This document shows, in pieces, positions 7,807 through 16,371 of a DNA stretch of 64,000 bases. The position numbers and the translations under genes were made by a program. Each line of letters starts with the position of its first letter. Positions within the stretch are counted from its first letter, which is position 1. The notes under the pieces are model-generated. The model had not been told where the DNA came from. It made no database searches and saw only the letters and a list, made by a program, of their open reading frames with translations. Origin of the DNA: Ornithinimicrobium flavum. GTDB taxonomy: Bacteria > Actinomycetota > Actinomycetes > Actinomycetales > Dermatophilaceae. The stretch is from assembly GCF_004526345.1 (NCBI RefSeq), contig NZ_CP038213.1, forward strand, positions 186,001-250,000, read 5' to 3'.

Positions 7807-8163
7807 TTAGAGGTCCAGCAGCAGCGCGAGGGTCTCTCGGACCTCGCCGAGTACTACAGGGCCGACATTTCCGATGCGGTGCTGAATACGCGTGGTGGCC
7901 ACAGATCGCACGTGCTGGCACTGCGCCGAGGAACGCTCTGCAAGACGGTTGCCGTGATCTGGGTCGATGACCACTTCGGTGCTGCTGGCCCGGATGGTGC
8001 GGGTCAGCGGCACTACCTGCACGACGTTCGGTCCACCCACCAGCACCCGTGCGGCAGTGACGACGACCGCGAGACGATGTAGCCCCGCCTCGCTACCGGC
8101 CGGAGTGCCGAGATCGAGCTCGACGACGTCACCCGGCGTCAGCATCGAGCCAGGCCGTCTCAT
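7807..8163 (-). CDS. mazF: MazF/PemK-type toxin (endoribonuclease)
   Basis: A 118-residue protein with the MazF/PemK layout: an N-terminal G-D-V-V-E-L-D-L-G strand, RLAVVVTAARVL, VVQVVPLTRTIRASSTEVVI and a C-terminal LGEVRETLALLLDL helix. MazF toxins cut mRNA at short motifs. The gene overlaps the 3' end of the antitoxin gene; either ATG 8163 or ATG 8145 (the M before LTPGDVV) could be the start, both inside the antitoxin reading frame, so translation is coupled. The frame is intact to the stop at 7807. Confidence 0.8.
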   Translation of the reverse strand: MRRPGSMLTPGDVVELDLGTPAGSEAGLHRLAVVVTAARVLVGGPNVVQVVPLTRTIRASSTEVVIDPDHGNRLAERSSAQCQHVRSVATTRIQHRIGNVGPVVLGEVRETLALLLDL

Positions 8164-8326
8164 CCTCTGTGAGCTCTTCGGACAGGTCGTGGCCCATGCC
8201 GTCTTGGCGCAGCGCTCGCAGAGCGCTGCTCACCAACTCATCGATCGTCTCGTGGCGCTCGGCCGCCAAGCGGGTGACCCGGGCGTGGGTGTCCCGGCTG
8301 ATGCGTATCGTCGTCGTCTCGGCCAT
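8129..8326 (-). CDS. mazE: Ribbon-helix-helix antitoxin partnered with MazF
   Basis: A 65-residue protein. Residues ~1-45 form a ribbon-helix-helix (TTTIRISRDTHARVTRLAAERHETIDELVSSALRALR), and the acidic tail (DLSEELTEDETAWLDADAG) is the kind of disordered segment that wraps the toxin. Such antitoxins bind their own promoter. The ATG at 8326 lies 6 bases after a TAACGT -10 box, so the operon is probably leaderless, and a palindrome overlaps that promoter. Confidence 0.8.
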   Translation of the reverse strand: MAETTTIRISRDTHARVTRLAAERHETIDELVSSALRALRQDGMGHDLSEELTEDETAWLDADAG

Positions 8327-8332
8327 ACGGCG

Positions 8333-8362
8333 ACGTTACGCCGCGTAGATGATTCCGTCTAC
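8333..8362 (-). promoter_or_regulatory. mazEF promoter and palindromic operator
   Basis: On the minus strand TAACGT (8338-8333) ends 6 bases before the antitoxin ATG, with TAGACG (8361-8356) as a possible -35 at 17-base spacing. The inverted repeat GTAGA-N8-TCTAC (8345-8362) covers the -35 and spacer, a typical site for autorepression by the antitoxin. Binding is inferred. Confidence 0.55.
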
Positions 8363-8419
8363 ACGGCGGCTCGCCGGCCAGCGGCGATCACGACGCCATC
8401 GAGCAGAAGCGCCCGGATC

Positions 8420-8476
8420 GCGGCGGTTTGACGCGCCCTCCTGGCCACCCCGCGCCCACGCGTTTCGGGCTCCGGC
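8420..8476. repeat. Left 57-bp target-site duplication of the IS1634-family element
   Basis: This 57-bp stretch is repeated without mismatch at 10252-10308 and abuts the left end of the element exactly. Confidence 0.9.
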
Positions 8477-10251
8477 CTGAGTTTGGACAGGTAGTGCGTC
8501 CTCGCAGGGCCTCGGGCTGCTGACCTGCGGTGTTGTGTTTCGGGTGGTGGTGTTTCACGCACTAATCGGATGCGTCTAGCCTCCTGGTGTGGCGTTCATC
8601 AGGCGGGTGCCGACCAAGTCGGGGGCGACGGCCGTGCAGATCGCCGAGTACGCCCAGGGGCGGCAGCGGATCGTCAAGCACCTTGGGTCTGCGCACACCG
8701 AGGCCGAGCTTGGGGTGCTGCTGGCCCGGGCCCGGGAGCTACTCGAGAACCCTGCGCAGGGCACTCTGGAGCTGGACGTGGAACCAGCGCCGGTGGCGGC
8801 GTCGCTGGTGCGACCGGCTCCTGAACCGGCGCTGTTCGACACGCCCGCCCCAGCGTCGCCGAAGGTCCGGGATGCTTCTGGCCGGGTGGTCGGCACGGAC
8901 AGCCGGGTGCTCTTCGAGGCTCTGACCGCGGTGTACGCCCAGCTGGGGTTCGACGTGGTCGGTGATGAGGTGTTCGCCGATCTGGTGATCGCCCGGGTGG
9001 TGGAGCCGACCTCGCTGCTGGATGTCGCGCGGGTGCTGGGCGACCTGGGCCAAGAAGCGGCGAGCTACAAGACGATGGGGCGCACCCTGGCCCGCGCGCA
9101 GGAACGCGGGTACCGCGACCTGGTCGCCGGGGCCTGCTTCGAGCACGCGGTCAGCACCGGGGACGTCTCGCTGATCATGTACGACGTCACGACCCTGTAC
9201 TTCGAGGCCGAGAAGGAGGACGACCTGCGCAAGGTCGGCTACTCCAAGGAACGCAGGGTGGACCCACAGATCGTGGTCGGCCTGCTGGTCGACCGGGGTG
9301 GGTTCCCGCTGGAGATCGGCTGCTTCGAGGGAGACAAGGCAGAAACGGCCACGATCGTGCCGATCGTCAAGGCCTTCCAGGCCCGGCACTCCGTGGCCGA
9401 CATGGTCGTCGTCGCCGACGCCGGGATGCTCTCTGCGGACAACCTCAAAGAACTGGACGCGGCCAACCTGCGGTTCATCGTCGGCTCGAGGATGACCAAG
9501 GCACCGATCGACCTGGCCTCCCACTTCCGCTGGCACGGCGATGCGTTCACCGATGGCCAGGTCATCGACACCATCACCCCGCGGGTGTCCACCACGCGCG
9601 CTCGGGCCGTTAACGACGTCAAGAAGCGGGCCGAGCCGGTGTGGGACCCCGCCGAGCACGAGGTCTCCTGGCGGGCCGTGTGGGCCTACTCGGCCAAACG
9701 GGCTGCCCGGGATACGAAGACCCTGACCCTCCAGGAGAACAAGGCCAAAGCCGTCGTCGCCGGCGAGAAAGCCGCCCGCACCCCGCGGTTCGTGAAGAAG
9801 GGCCAGGGCGCCCCCAGGCTGGACGAGGCGGCCCTGGCCAGGGCCCGCCGCCTGGTCGGTCTGAAGGGCTATGTCACCAACATCCCGGCCAGCATCATGC
9901 CCGCCCGCGAGGTCATCTCCTCCTACCACGACCTCTGGCAGGTCGAGACCTCCTTCCGGATGTCCAAGACAGACCTTCGCGCCCGCCCACTGTTCGCCAG
10001 AAAACGCGACGCGATCGAGGCCCACCTGACCATCGTCTTCACCGCCCTGGCCATCTCACGCGAGATCCAGAACCGAACCGGCCTGGCCATCCGCAACGTG
10101 ATCCGCCAGCTCCGGCCGCTGCGCTCGGCCACCATCGCGATCAACGCCAGCCGGCAGACCTTCCCGCCCCAGATCCCCGCCGACAAGCAGGCCCTCCTCG
10201 ACGCCCTCCATCACCGGTGAGGTCACGCACTAACGAAATGACCAAACTCAG
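8477..10251 (+). mobile_element. IS1634-family insertion sequence, complete (1775 bp)
   Basis: The element is bounded by the 10-bp terminal inverted repeats CTGAGTTTGG (8477-8486) and CCAAACTCAG (10242-10251); the word TAGTGCGT/ACGCACTA is also mirrored near both ends. One intact transposase gene fills it. It is flanked by perfect 57-bp direct repeats. Very long target duplications are a known trait of this family (described for IS1549). The intact ends and duplication suggest recent arrival. Confidence 0.9.
8589..10220 (+). CDS. IS1634-family DDE transposase
   Basis: A 543-residue DDE transposase of the IS4-like superfamily, starting with GTG at 8589 (MAFIRRVPTKSGATAVQIAEYAQGRQRIVKHLG, the usual N-terminal domain of IS1634 transposases). 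Visible features are D in SLIMYDVTTLYFEAE, a second D in DMVVVADAGMLS, and a C-terminal SSYHDLWQVETSFRMSKTDL where the E of the YREK-type signature lies (Y-x(n)-V-E-T-x-F-R). No frameshift is seen, so the gene looks active. Confidence 0.9.
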   Translation: MAFIRRVPTKSGATAVQIAEYAQGRQRIVKHLGSAHTEAELGVLLARARELLENPAQGTLELDVEPAPVAASLVRPAPEPALFDTPAPASPKVRDASGRVVGTDSRVLFEALTAVYAQLGFDVVGDEVFADLVIARVVEPTSLLDVARVLGDLGQEAASYKTMGRTLARAQERGYRDLVAGACFEHAVSTGDVSLIMYDVTTLYFEAEKEDDLRKVGYSKERRVDPQIVVGLLVDRGGFPLEIGCFEGDKAETATIVPIVKAFQARHSVADMVVVADAGMLSADNLKELDAANLRFIVGSRMTKAPIDLASHFRWHGDAFTDGQVIDTITPRVSTTRARAVNDVKKRAEPVWDPAEHEVSWRAVWAYSAKRAARDTKTLTLQENKAKAVVAGEKAARTPRFVKKGQGAPRLDEAALARARRLVGLKGYVTNIPASIMPAREVISSYHDLWQVETSFRMSKTDLRARPLFARKRDAIEAHLTIVFTALAISREIQNRTGLAIRNVIRQLRPLRSATIAINASRQTFPPQIPADKQALLDALHHR

Positions 10252-10308
10252 GCGGCGGTTTGACGCGCCCTCCTGGCCACCCCGCGCCCACGCGTTTCGG
10301 GCTCCGGC
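10252..10308. repeat. Right 57-bp target-site duplication of the IS1634-family element
   Basis: Identical to 8420-8476 and directly adjacent to the right inverted repeat. Confidence 0.9.
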
Positions 10309-10397
10309 GCCCTAGCTGTCTAGCCCACGCCCGAGCATCTGCTCAAAGGCGATCGCGGAGACAAGGGCCGTACCACTCGGCTCATTCGTCTGAGGCG

Positions 10398-12011
10398 TCA
10401 GGAGGGTTTACGCACGGTCTGGCTAAAGGCCGCGACAAACAGCGAGGAGAGGGCCCATCCCAGGGCGATGACTACCCACTGGACAACCAGGACGGCTCCG
10501 ACTGCCTCGAAGCGACTGGCCTCGCCGAAGTCGATGATGGGCAGGAATACATCCGTGGCGTAGATGAGCGGTTGTGCGTCGCGTGATGTCGGAGGCTTTG
10601 GCGTGAGCTCTTGGGATCGCAGCGATACCAGCAGGGTGAATGCCGCCACGACAAGGGCGCCCCATATGAATGATCGTTCCGGGCGGTACCCGTGGCCGAT
10701 TAGCAGTCGCAGGGACCACCGTCCAAACTTGCGAGGTCCCCGTGGCATGCGCGCCAGTCGGTCATCTTCCTGGGCCATGTTGACTCGTCTGGCCAGCGCG
10801 TCCTGTCCGGACGACGCATAGACCCTAGACAGGGTGCGCCAGATCGCAGGATCGTAGGACGCGGTTCCACGCAACCACCTCTCACGCAATGCGACAGAGC
10901 TCTCAGGCTCGTCGTTGAGTTGCTGGAAGGTGAATCCACGCAGGTCCAGGGGATGCGCCGAGGACCAGCTCCCCAGCCCGTCCTCACCTCCGCCGAGGTC
11001 GTCATCTAGACCAGTGACGTGCGTCTGGAACAGCCGAATTGCCCCCACGTGCGTCCGGTGCAGAGAAAGGACGCCATGCACTGTGGCGCCATCCATGATC
11101 AGTGACTCGCCCTGGGCGGACCAAAGGTGGGCATCGCTCACGTGCACTGAGCCAGCGATATCGGCCCCCACAAGGCGGGTAGTGCCAGCGAGCGTGGCAC
11201 CGGCAAGCAACACGTCTCCACGGACGCGCGAGCCGTCGAGGGTGACAGCGTCGCCCAAGCTGTTGTCGATCTTGGTGCCGGACAGGTCCACCACACGGCC
11301 GACTGAAATGTCTGAGAGCAGCATCTCGCCCTGCACTGTGGCGCCACGGATATCCAACTGCCCTCCGACGCTGAGCCCCGTTGCGTCCAACGCGGGGCGT
11401 AGAGCACCCTTGAGGGATTCCGGTCCCGAGAGGCGCGCTCGGTCCAGCAGCACGGTCGCTCCCACGGTGGCCTGTGCCAGCCGGAGAAGCCCGCGAAAAG
11501 TCACGTCCGAAAGAGACAGGTTGCATCCGATCTTCGCCCCGTAGAGGGAGACGACGGGGTTGTCTTGCCATGTCGTCGCCGTCGCGTCATTCAGGATTAG
11601 GTCGTCACCGATCTCGCACCCGATGAGGGAGATCGGCCCCTCGAACACCGAGCGGTCCAGGCACAGGGAGCCCTCGACCTTGAGGGCGTTCGCCCACAGT
11701 CCAGGCATGTGGCAATCGACAACATCCAAAGCTGGGATGGTCGTACGTCCAAACCGCGGGACCTGCTCGAAGTCACACTCGCGCAGATCCAACGCAGTCT
11801 CGATCCGTCGAAAACTGAGATCGAGAGTTCCTACAACTCGTGCCGCCTTCAGATGAAGAGCCACTATGCGACCCAGCCCGCCGTCAGGGCTAAGTAGGTG
11901 GTCGAGAAATTCCGCCGACACGATCCGGTCAGCTAACGGAAGATCCGCCAGATCCACCCAAGAGTGGCCGGCGGCAACCTCCGCCGTTATCTGCTCCTCT
12001 GCCGCTGTCAT
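10398..12011 (-). CDS. Beta-helix-like (pentapeptide-style) protein with C-terminal membrane anchor
   Basis: A 537-residue protein read from the ATG at 12011 (MTAAEEQITAEVAAG, with GGGGCGG just upstream). Residues ~55-365 are repeated short strands of the form L-x-L-x-x-x-x-V-x-G (LDLRECDFEQ, VSLYGAKIGCNLSLSD, GQLDIRGATVQGEMLLSD, GDVLLAGATLAGTTRLVGADI), which suggests a right-handed beta-helix. A helical segment follows, then two hydrophobic segments at the C-terminus (FIWGALVVAAFTLLVSL and VGAVLVVQWVVIALGWALSSLFVAAF). Similar actinobacterial proteins are annotated as membrane-associated oxidoreductase without evidence. Function unknown; its island position suggests accessory or defence-related cargo. 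Confidence 0.6.
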   Translation of the reverse strand: MTAAEEQITAEVAAGHSWVDLADLPLADRIVSAEFLDHLLSPDGGLGRIVALHLKAARVVGTLDLSFRRIETALDLRECDFEQVPRFGRTTIPALDVVDCHMPGLWANALKVEGSLCLDRSVFEGPISLIGCEIGDDLILNDATATTWQDNPVVSLYGAKIGCNLSLSDVTFRGLLRLAQATVGATVLLDRARLSGPESLKGALRPALDATGLSVGGQLDIRGATVQGEMLLSDISVGRVVDLSGTKIDNSLGDAVTLDGSRVRGDVLLAGATLAGTTRLVGADIAGSVHVSDAHLWSAQGESLIMDGATVHGVLSLHRTHVGAIRLFQTHVTGLDDDLGGGEDGLGSWSSAHPLDLRGFTFQQLNDEPESSVALRERWLRGTASYDPAIWRTLSRVYASSGQDALARRVNMAQEDDRLARMPRGPRKFGRWSLRLLIGHGYRPERSFIWGALVVAAFTLLVSLRSQELTPKPPTSRDAQPLIYATDVFLPIIDFGEASRFEAVGAVLVVQWVVIALGWALSSLFVAAFSQTVRKPS

Positions 12012-12187
12012 CTCGCCGCCCCTCGGTGGTCCGCCGCTCGCCGGTACACCAATGATGCCCGTACCAGGACGTGGGCGACAGTCCTCCCGACTTTCGCTGG
12101 CACAGTACGGCGGCTTCCGGGCGATTCCCAGGGGGGTAACACCAACCTGCCCATCCACCTAGTCGCACCCCATCCACATCGCGTAGA

Positions 12188-12195
12188 CTGAAAGG
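12188..12195. repeat. Left 8-bp target-site duplication of ISL3 element
   Basis: CTGAAAGG here is repeated at 13603-13610, directly outside both ends of the ISL3 element. Confidence 0.9.
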
Positions 12196-13602
12196 GGCTC
12201 TTCTAACTTCAGCGTGGTGCTGGGTGTTCACGCCGCTGGAGTCGACGTGTAGGCCATGATGCGGCATCGGTAGTTGTCGTGGTTGCGGTACCCCCGTCCG
12301 GCTCGCTTGAACGATTTCGCGTTGAGGTTCGCCGCTTCGGTACGGGCGTTCGTGATCCGGGTCCGGCAGAACGTGAGCAGCTCGCGCCGCCAGGCGCACA
12401 GCGTCTTGTACAGCCGGACCGGCTCCGGCAGTCGAGTGGCCCGCACGGCCTTGGTCAGCGCGGACCAGTGCCGGTGGAAGGAGTCGGTGTCGGTGGCGGT
12501 GAGCAGCTGGCGCACGTGTTCCTTGATGCCCCAGGCGACCGCGAGTTCGACATCGGCCTCGAGCACCTCTCCCAGCCGCTCGCGCTGTCGGGTGGTGAGG
12601 CGGTCGCCGGCGGCCAGCAGCAGCAGTCGGTAGCGCCAGGGCTTGTCGATCGCTCGCCCGCGCCGGCCCCAGGCCTCCCAGGCGCGGCGGCGACGCACGG
12701 TGGTGACCATCTCGTTCGCCAGGCGGACCACGTGCCAGTGATCCACGCTGATCCGTGCCCACGGCAGGACCGTGCGGATTGCGGCCCGGAACTCGGCCGA
12801 CATGTCGATCGCGACGTACTCGATGCGGCGGCGCCACCACCGCGGCCGGGCCAGCAGCCAGGCCTTGACCGCCTTGCCGCGGGGACCGTCGACGACGTCG
12901 AGGATGGCGCCGGTGTCCAGGTCGGTCAGCATCACCGACCACGGCTCGACCCTGCGGACCGACCCGTCCTCCTCGCGGACGTACCGGACCCGGCGGAACC
13001 GGTGTTCATCGACACCGAGGCGGCGCACCAGGCGGCGCGGGTCCGGCCCGGCCAGGTCGACCGTGCCGGTGAGCAGGTTCATCACGGTGGGCCAGGACAG
13101 GTCGTGCTCGGTCGCCACCGCCGAGACGGCCCGCGGTTCGGCCCGCAGCTGGGCGATCACCCGTGCAGCCAACCTGGTGGTCAGCCTGGCCCGGGCCGGG
13201 AGCTGGTCGGTGACCTCGGTGAACGTGCGCCGGCGACACATCTCCTCGGTGCAGACGTAGCGGCGTTTGCGGACCCGCGCCAGCACTGGTTCTCCGCCGC
13301 ACTGGACATCCTTGACGGTCTGCACCGGCCGGGCCTGCACCCGGGACGAGACCACCCCGCACTCTGGACAGGCGCCCTCGTCGGCGACCGTCTCGACGAG
13401 CACCTCACGACCGTCCGGACCGCGCACCGCTGACAGCACGCGGTAGCCGGGCAGGTTGAACAAGATCGACGCCGCATCAGCGTCATGCGTAGGCTTGAAC
13501 AAGCTCGTGGTCCTCCCACCTGGATGCCTTGACAACACCCATGCTGGCGCAGGGCCACGAGCCCTCACATCAGAGCCCCACCACGCTCAACCTCGAAGAG
13601 CC
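12196..13602 (-). mobile_element. ISL3-family insertion sequence, complete (1407 bp)
   Basis: Left end GGCTCTTC...AGCGTGGTG and right end, read on the minus strand, GGCTCTTC...AGCGTGGTG form ~25-bp imperfect inverted repeats; GGCTCTTC is the canonical ISL3 terminus. The 8-bp duplications CTGAAAGG flank it, the size expected for ISL3. The transposase is uninterrupted. Confidence 0.92.
12228..13568 (-). CDS. ISL3-family transposase
   Basis: A 446-residue transposase. An N-terminal zinc-binding region has CPECG and a later C...C pair (YVCTEEMCRRRTF), followed by a helix-turn-helix region. The DDE core shows D in RRLGVDEHRFRR, D in ISVDHWHVVRLANEM, and the C-terminal NARTEAANLNAKSFKRAGRGYRN with the catalytic E, all typical of ISL3. 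The GTG at 13568 gives the longest frame; similarity to relatives begins near LFNLPGYRVLS, so the true start may be about 35 residues later. Confidence 0.9.
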   Translation of the reverse strand: MRARGPAPAWVLSRHPGGRTTSLFKPTHDADAASILFNLPGYRVLSAVRGPDGREVLVETVADEGACPECGVVSSRVQARPVQTVKDVQCGGEPVLARVRKRRYVCTEEMCRRRTFTEVTDQLPARARLTTRLAARVIAQLRAEPRAVSAVATEHDLSWPTVMNLLTGTVDLAGPDPRRLVRRLGVDEHRFRRVRYVREEDGSVRRVEPWSVMLTDLDTGAILDVVDGPRGKAVKAWLLARPRWWRRRIEYVAIDMSAEFRAAIRTVLPWARISVDHWHVVRLANEMVTTVRRRRAWEAWGRRGRAIDKPWRYRLLLLAAGDRLTTRQRERLGEVLEADVELAVAWGIKEHVRQLLTATDTDSFHRHWSALTKAVRATRLPEPVRLYKTLCAWRRELLTFCRTRITNARTEAANLNAKSFKRAGRGYRNHDNYRCRIMAYTSTPAA

Positions 13603-13610
13603 CTGAAAGG
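13603..13610. repeat. Right 8-bp target-site duplication of ISL3 element
   Basis: CTGAAAGG, identical to 12188-12195. Confidence 0.9.
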
Positions 13611-14021
13611 TCCGACCCGCGGCGATCGTTAGCCTCGATCTTTCACCGGGTGCCGCTGGCGGAGGGTGACGGCGTCACGGTCCCAGTCGGGTGTTGCGGC
13701 GACCCTGTAGGGCCACTGTCGACGCCCACCGGCAGCGCGACGAGGCACTGACCCCAACGACGCCACGCCGCCCGACTTCGCGTCCGCTCGCGGCTACTAG
13801 ACACTGGACGCAGGGTCGGTGTCTGGCAAGACTCGATGCAGGTGCTCGGCGGGGCGCTCTCTTTGGGGCTGCCCACACCCTCGCTGCTATGGGGGTGTGG
13901 CTCACTTTCGGTCTGCTGCCCGTCGGGCACTGCTGACGAGGCGTGGCTCAAGAAGGGACTGCCCTGCTCGTAGTAGCACTGCCCACCTCGCCGTCCACAT
14001 CGGTACGAGCGTCAGGTTGGG
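13611..14021. other. Non-coding flank upstream of the IS110 transposase
   Basis: About 410 bases without a convincing gene. IS110-group elements carry their bridge RNA in the non-coding end before the transposase, so this stretch is where a bridge RNA would be expected. I see several short stems but could not define the element's left end or the RNA. Confidence 0.3.
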
Positions 14022-15345
14022 ATGAAGAACATGGGACAGGTCATCATCGGGGTTGACCCCCACAAACTGTCGGCAACCGTCGAGGTTGTCGACCAGAACG
14101 AGCAGTTGCTCGGCGCGGGCCGGTTCAGCACCGACCAGACTGGGTACGCGGCGATGCGCCTCTACGCGAGGTCGTGGCCCGAGCGCCTCTGGGCGGTGGA
14201 GGGCGCCAACGGTGCTGGCCATCCACTGGCGCAACGGTTGCTCGAGGCCGGCGAGAACGTCGTGGATGTACCGGCCAAGCTCGCCGCACGGGTCCGGCTC
14301 TTTGACACCGAGCAAAACCGTAAGACGGACGCCTTGGATGCGCACTCCATCGCGATCGTCGCGGGGGTCCGCACTCAAGGGTTGCGGGTGTTGAAGGTCG
14401 ACGGCGAACTGGAGGCACTGCGGATGCTGGCCGACCGGCGCGAGGCACTCACCCGCAGGCGCGTTGCCAGCGTCAACCGGCTGCAGGCGCTGCTGGCCGA
14501 GCTGCTTCCCGGACAGGCCAAGAAGGACATCACCACAGGCACAGGCTAAACAGCTGCTGGCCTCGGTGCGTCCACGGGACATCGCCGGCAAGACCTGTCG
14601 CCGCATCGCGGCCGAGGAGTTGGCCGAGCTGGTAGCTGTTGAGGCCAAGGTCAGGAAGGCCACCGCCGAGCTCAAGACCTTGGTCTTGGCCCGGGACTCT
14701 CACCTGATGGACCTGCACGGCGTCGGGCCCGTGGTAGCCGCGCGGATCCTGGCCGATGTCGGGGACATCGCCCGCTTCGCCGACCGGCGTCAGTTCGCGT
14801 CCTGGACCGGCACCGCACCCCTAGATGCCTCCTCCGGAGAACAGAACCGCCACCGCCTCTCCCGGGCCGGGAACCGTCGGATGAACCATATGATCCACAT
14901 CGGCGCGGTCACCCATCTCCGCCTGGACACCGACGGCCGGGCTTACTACCGGCGCAAGCGAGCCGAGGGCAAGAAGCCGATGGAAGCACTGCGCTGCCTC
15001 AAGCGCCGCATCTCTGATGCCATCTACCGTCAGTTGGTCGCCGACGCCCAAGGCGTGGGCAACGAACACCTCGAGGCGGGTCCGGGAGGGCACCGCGGGG
15101 CGTCTTTGCTATCCAGCGCGGCCGGCTCACACCCGCACACCGGCACTTCGGATCAGCCACTTCCCGGACCCGCACCCACGACGCTACCGCTCATCGCGAC
15201 CCCTGCCCAGCCCCGTCCGGGACCGGCTCCTCAGCACCCGCGCCGACGTGCCGGAGCCGTCAAGATGCAGCGCCCCACCGGACGAACGACCTTGACGGCG
15301 ACAAACGTCGACGCACACTCCAAAGAGCCGATCCCGACCCCTTGA
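14022..15345 (+). pseudogene. IS110-family transposase, frameshifted
   Basis: The first part (14022-14549) reads MGQVIIGVDPHKLSATVEVVD, with the DEDD first Asp, and continues through WAVEGANGAGHPLAQRLL and DALDAHSIAIV to a TAA at 14547. Homology resumes in the next frame from QAKQLLASVRPRD through LHGVGPVVAARILADVGDIARF to SDAIYRQLV and a Pro-rich tail ending at 15345. Removing one A at 14541 would restore ITTGQAKQLL, so a single-base insertion breaks an otherwise full-length gene. IS110 transposases are normally one frame, so this copy is probably inactive, unless it is a sequencing error. Confidence 0.85.
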
Positions 15346-15462
15346 CAACAGAAGGGAGCCGGAATGACGCGGGCGGGCAGCTCTGGATCGCGCCTATGTC
15401 CTTCGGAACGTTGCATCGAACGGAGAGGGGCCGAACGTAGGCGCTCTTAGCGTTCAGTGGGG

Positions 15463-15468
15463 TAGGCT
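15463..15468 (+). promoter_or_regulatory. Putative -10 box for the TIR-DUF2971 operon
   Basis: TAGGCT fits TANNNT. A start near 15475 would give a leader of about 27 bases, which would carry the ribosome site AAGG at 15490-15493. No clear -35 is seen. Confidence 0.4.
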
Positions 15469-15501
15469 GCGTCAAGATGATTCCCGACTAAGGTGACCAC
15501 A

Positions 15502-16371
15502 ATGAGCATGCTTGAACAGCACCAAAAACAATTGGTTAGAGAGCGCGAAAAACGGATCCGCTTGATCAAGGATGCTCAGTCCATTGCTCGCCGACTTAGT
15601 GAGCAGCGCCCAAGGGTTAGCCGAGCGAGTAGTGAAGCGGCGCGACGAACACAGGAGCTACAGGTCGCGCGGCTCGAGAAAGACCTGGTTCGGGCCCAGG
15701 GGAAAGTCGCCGAACAAGACCGGGTGGTCGCCAACCTGCAGAAGAAGGTTGACCGTGAAGAGGCCTCCGCTGTTCAAGCGAGACGGCGTGCTGAATTGAG
15801 GGCCGCCCAGGAGCGAACTCGGCAAGACCGGCGGGTTACGCGCGAGTTGGAGGCGCTCTCTGAATCGACCGACAACTTAGTCTCGCGAGTCAGTGACCTC
15901 GAGTCCGTCGCACTCAGATCGCTAGCAACCGCGGTTGCCACCGACCCTGTCCCTCGCGACGTGGACGTCTTCCTCTCATACGCTAGCCCCGACAAGGCTG
16001 TCGCTAGTCGACTTCGCGACGAACTTAAGGCGCGCGGTCTAGACGTTTGGATGGCCGACGAAAAAATCACCCTTGGCTCGTCACAGACGATCGCTATCGA
16101 CGAAGGCATCGGGCGGGCGCGCGTGGGTCTCTGTTTCGTAACACCGGCCTACATTGAGCCTAATCGGTTTTGGACAAAGCACGAACTTGCAGCTCTGATC
16201 AACGGTCGCAAACGCGTCATTCCGGTGCTTGCCGGACTTTCATTCTCCGAGATGCAGGACTTTAGCGCTCTACTTGGAGACCGCAGCGGACTGAGCACCG
16301 CAGATCATGGCCTCGATGAGATCGCCGATCTTCTGGCTCGGTCCATGCGGGGAGACGATCAGGATGACTGA
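15502..16371 (+). CDS. Coiled-coil TIR-domain protein, putative NAD-cleaving defence effector
   Basis: Start ATG 15502 is 8 bases after AAGG; an in-frame GTG at 15493 is the alternative. In the 289-residue version, residues ~5-130 are a long charged coiled coil and ~154-275 a TIR domain: DVDVFLSYASPDKAVASRL, then VWMADEKITLG with the putative catalytic Glu at 187, then ARVGLCFVTPAYIEPNRFW. Bacterial TIR domains of this kind hydrolyse NAD or make signalling nucleotides. The gene is markedly less GC-rich (about 53% in a sampled 60-base line, against about 70% or more in flanking core genes), sits among IS elements and overlaps the DUF2971 gene by 8 bases. Both points suggest horizontal transfer of a two-gene cassette. 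TIR assignment is firm; role is inferred. Confidence 0.85.
   Translation: MSMLEQHQKQLVREREKRIRLIKDAQSIARRLSEQRPRVSRASSEAARRTQELQVARLEKDLVRAQGKVAEQDRVVANLQKKVDREEASAVQARRRAELRAAQERTRQDRRVTRELEALSESTDNLVSRVSDLESVALRSLATAVATDPVPRDVDVFLSYASPDKAVASRLRDELKARGLDVWMADEKITLGSSQTIAIDEGIGRARVGLCFVTPAYIEPNRFWTKHELAALINGRKRVIPVLAGLSFSEMQDFSALLGDRSGLSTADHGLDEIADLLARSMRGDDQDD

Noticed and set aside
7762..8082. Plus-strand 106-codon frame opposite mazF.
   Set aside because: mazF on the minus strand shows clear family motifs and overlaps its antitoxin; the plus frame matches nothing.
8359..8562. Minus-strand frame spanning the left end of the IS1634 element.
   Set aside because: Joining the target as it was before insertion gives a frame with a nearby upstream stop and no start, so no disrupted gene can be shown.
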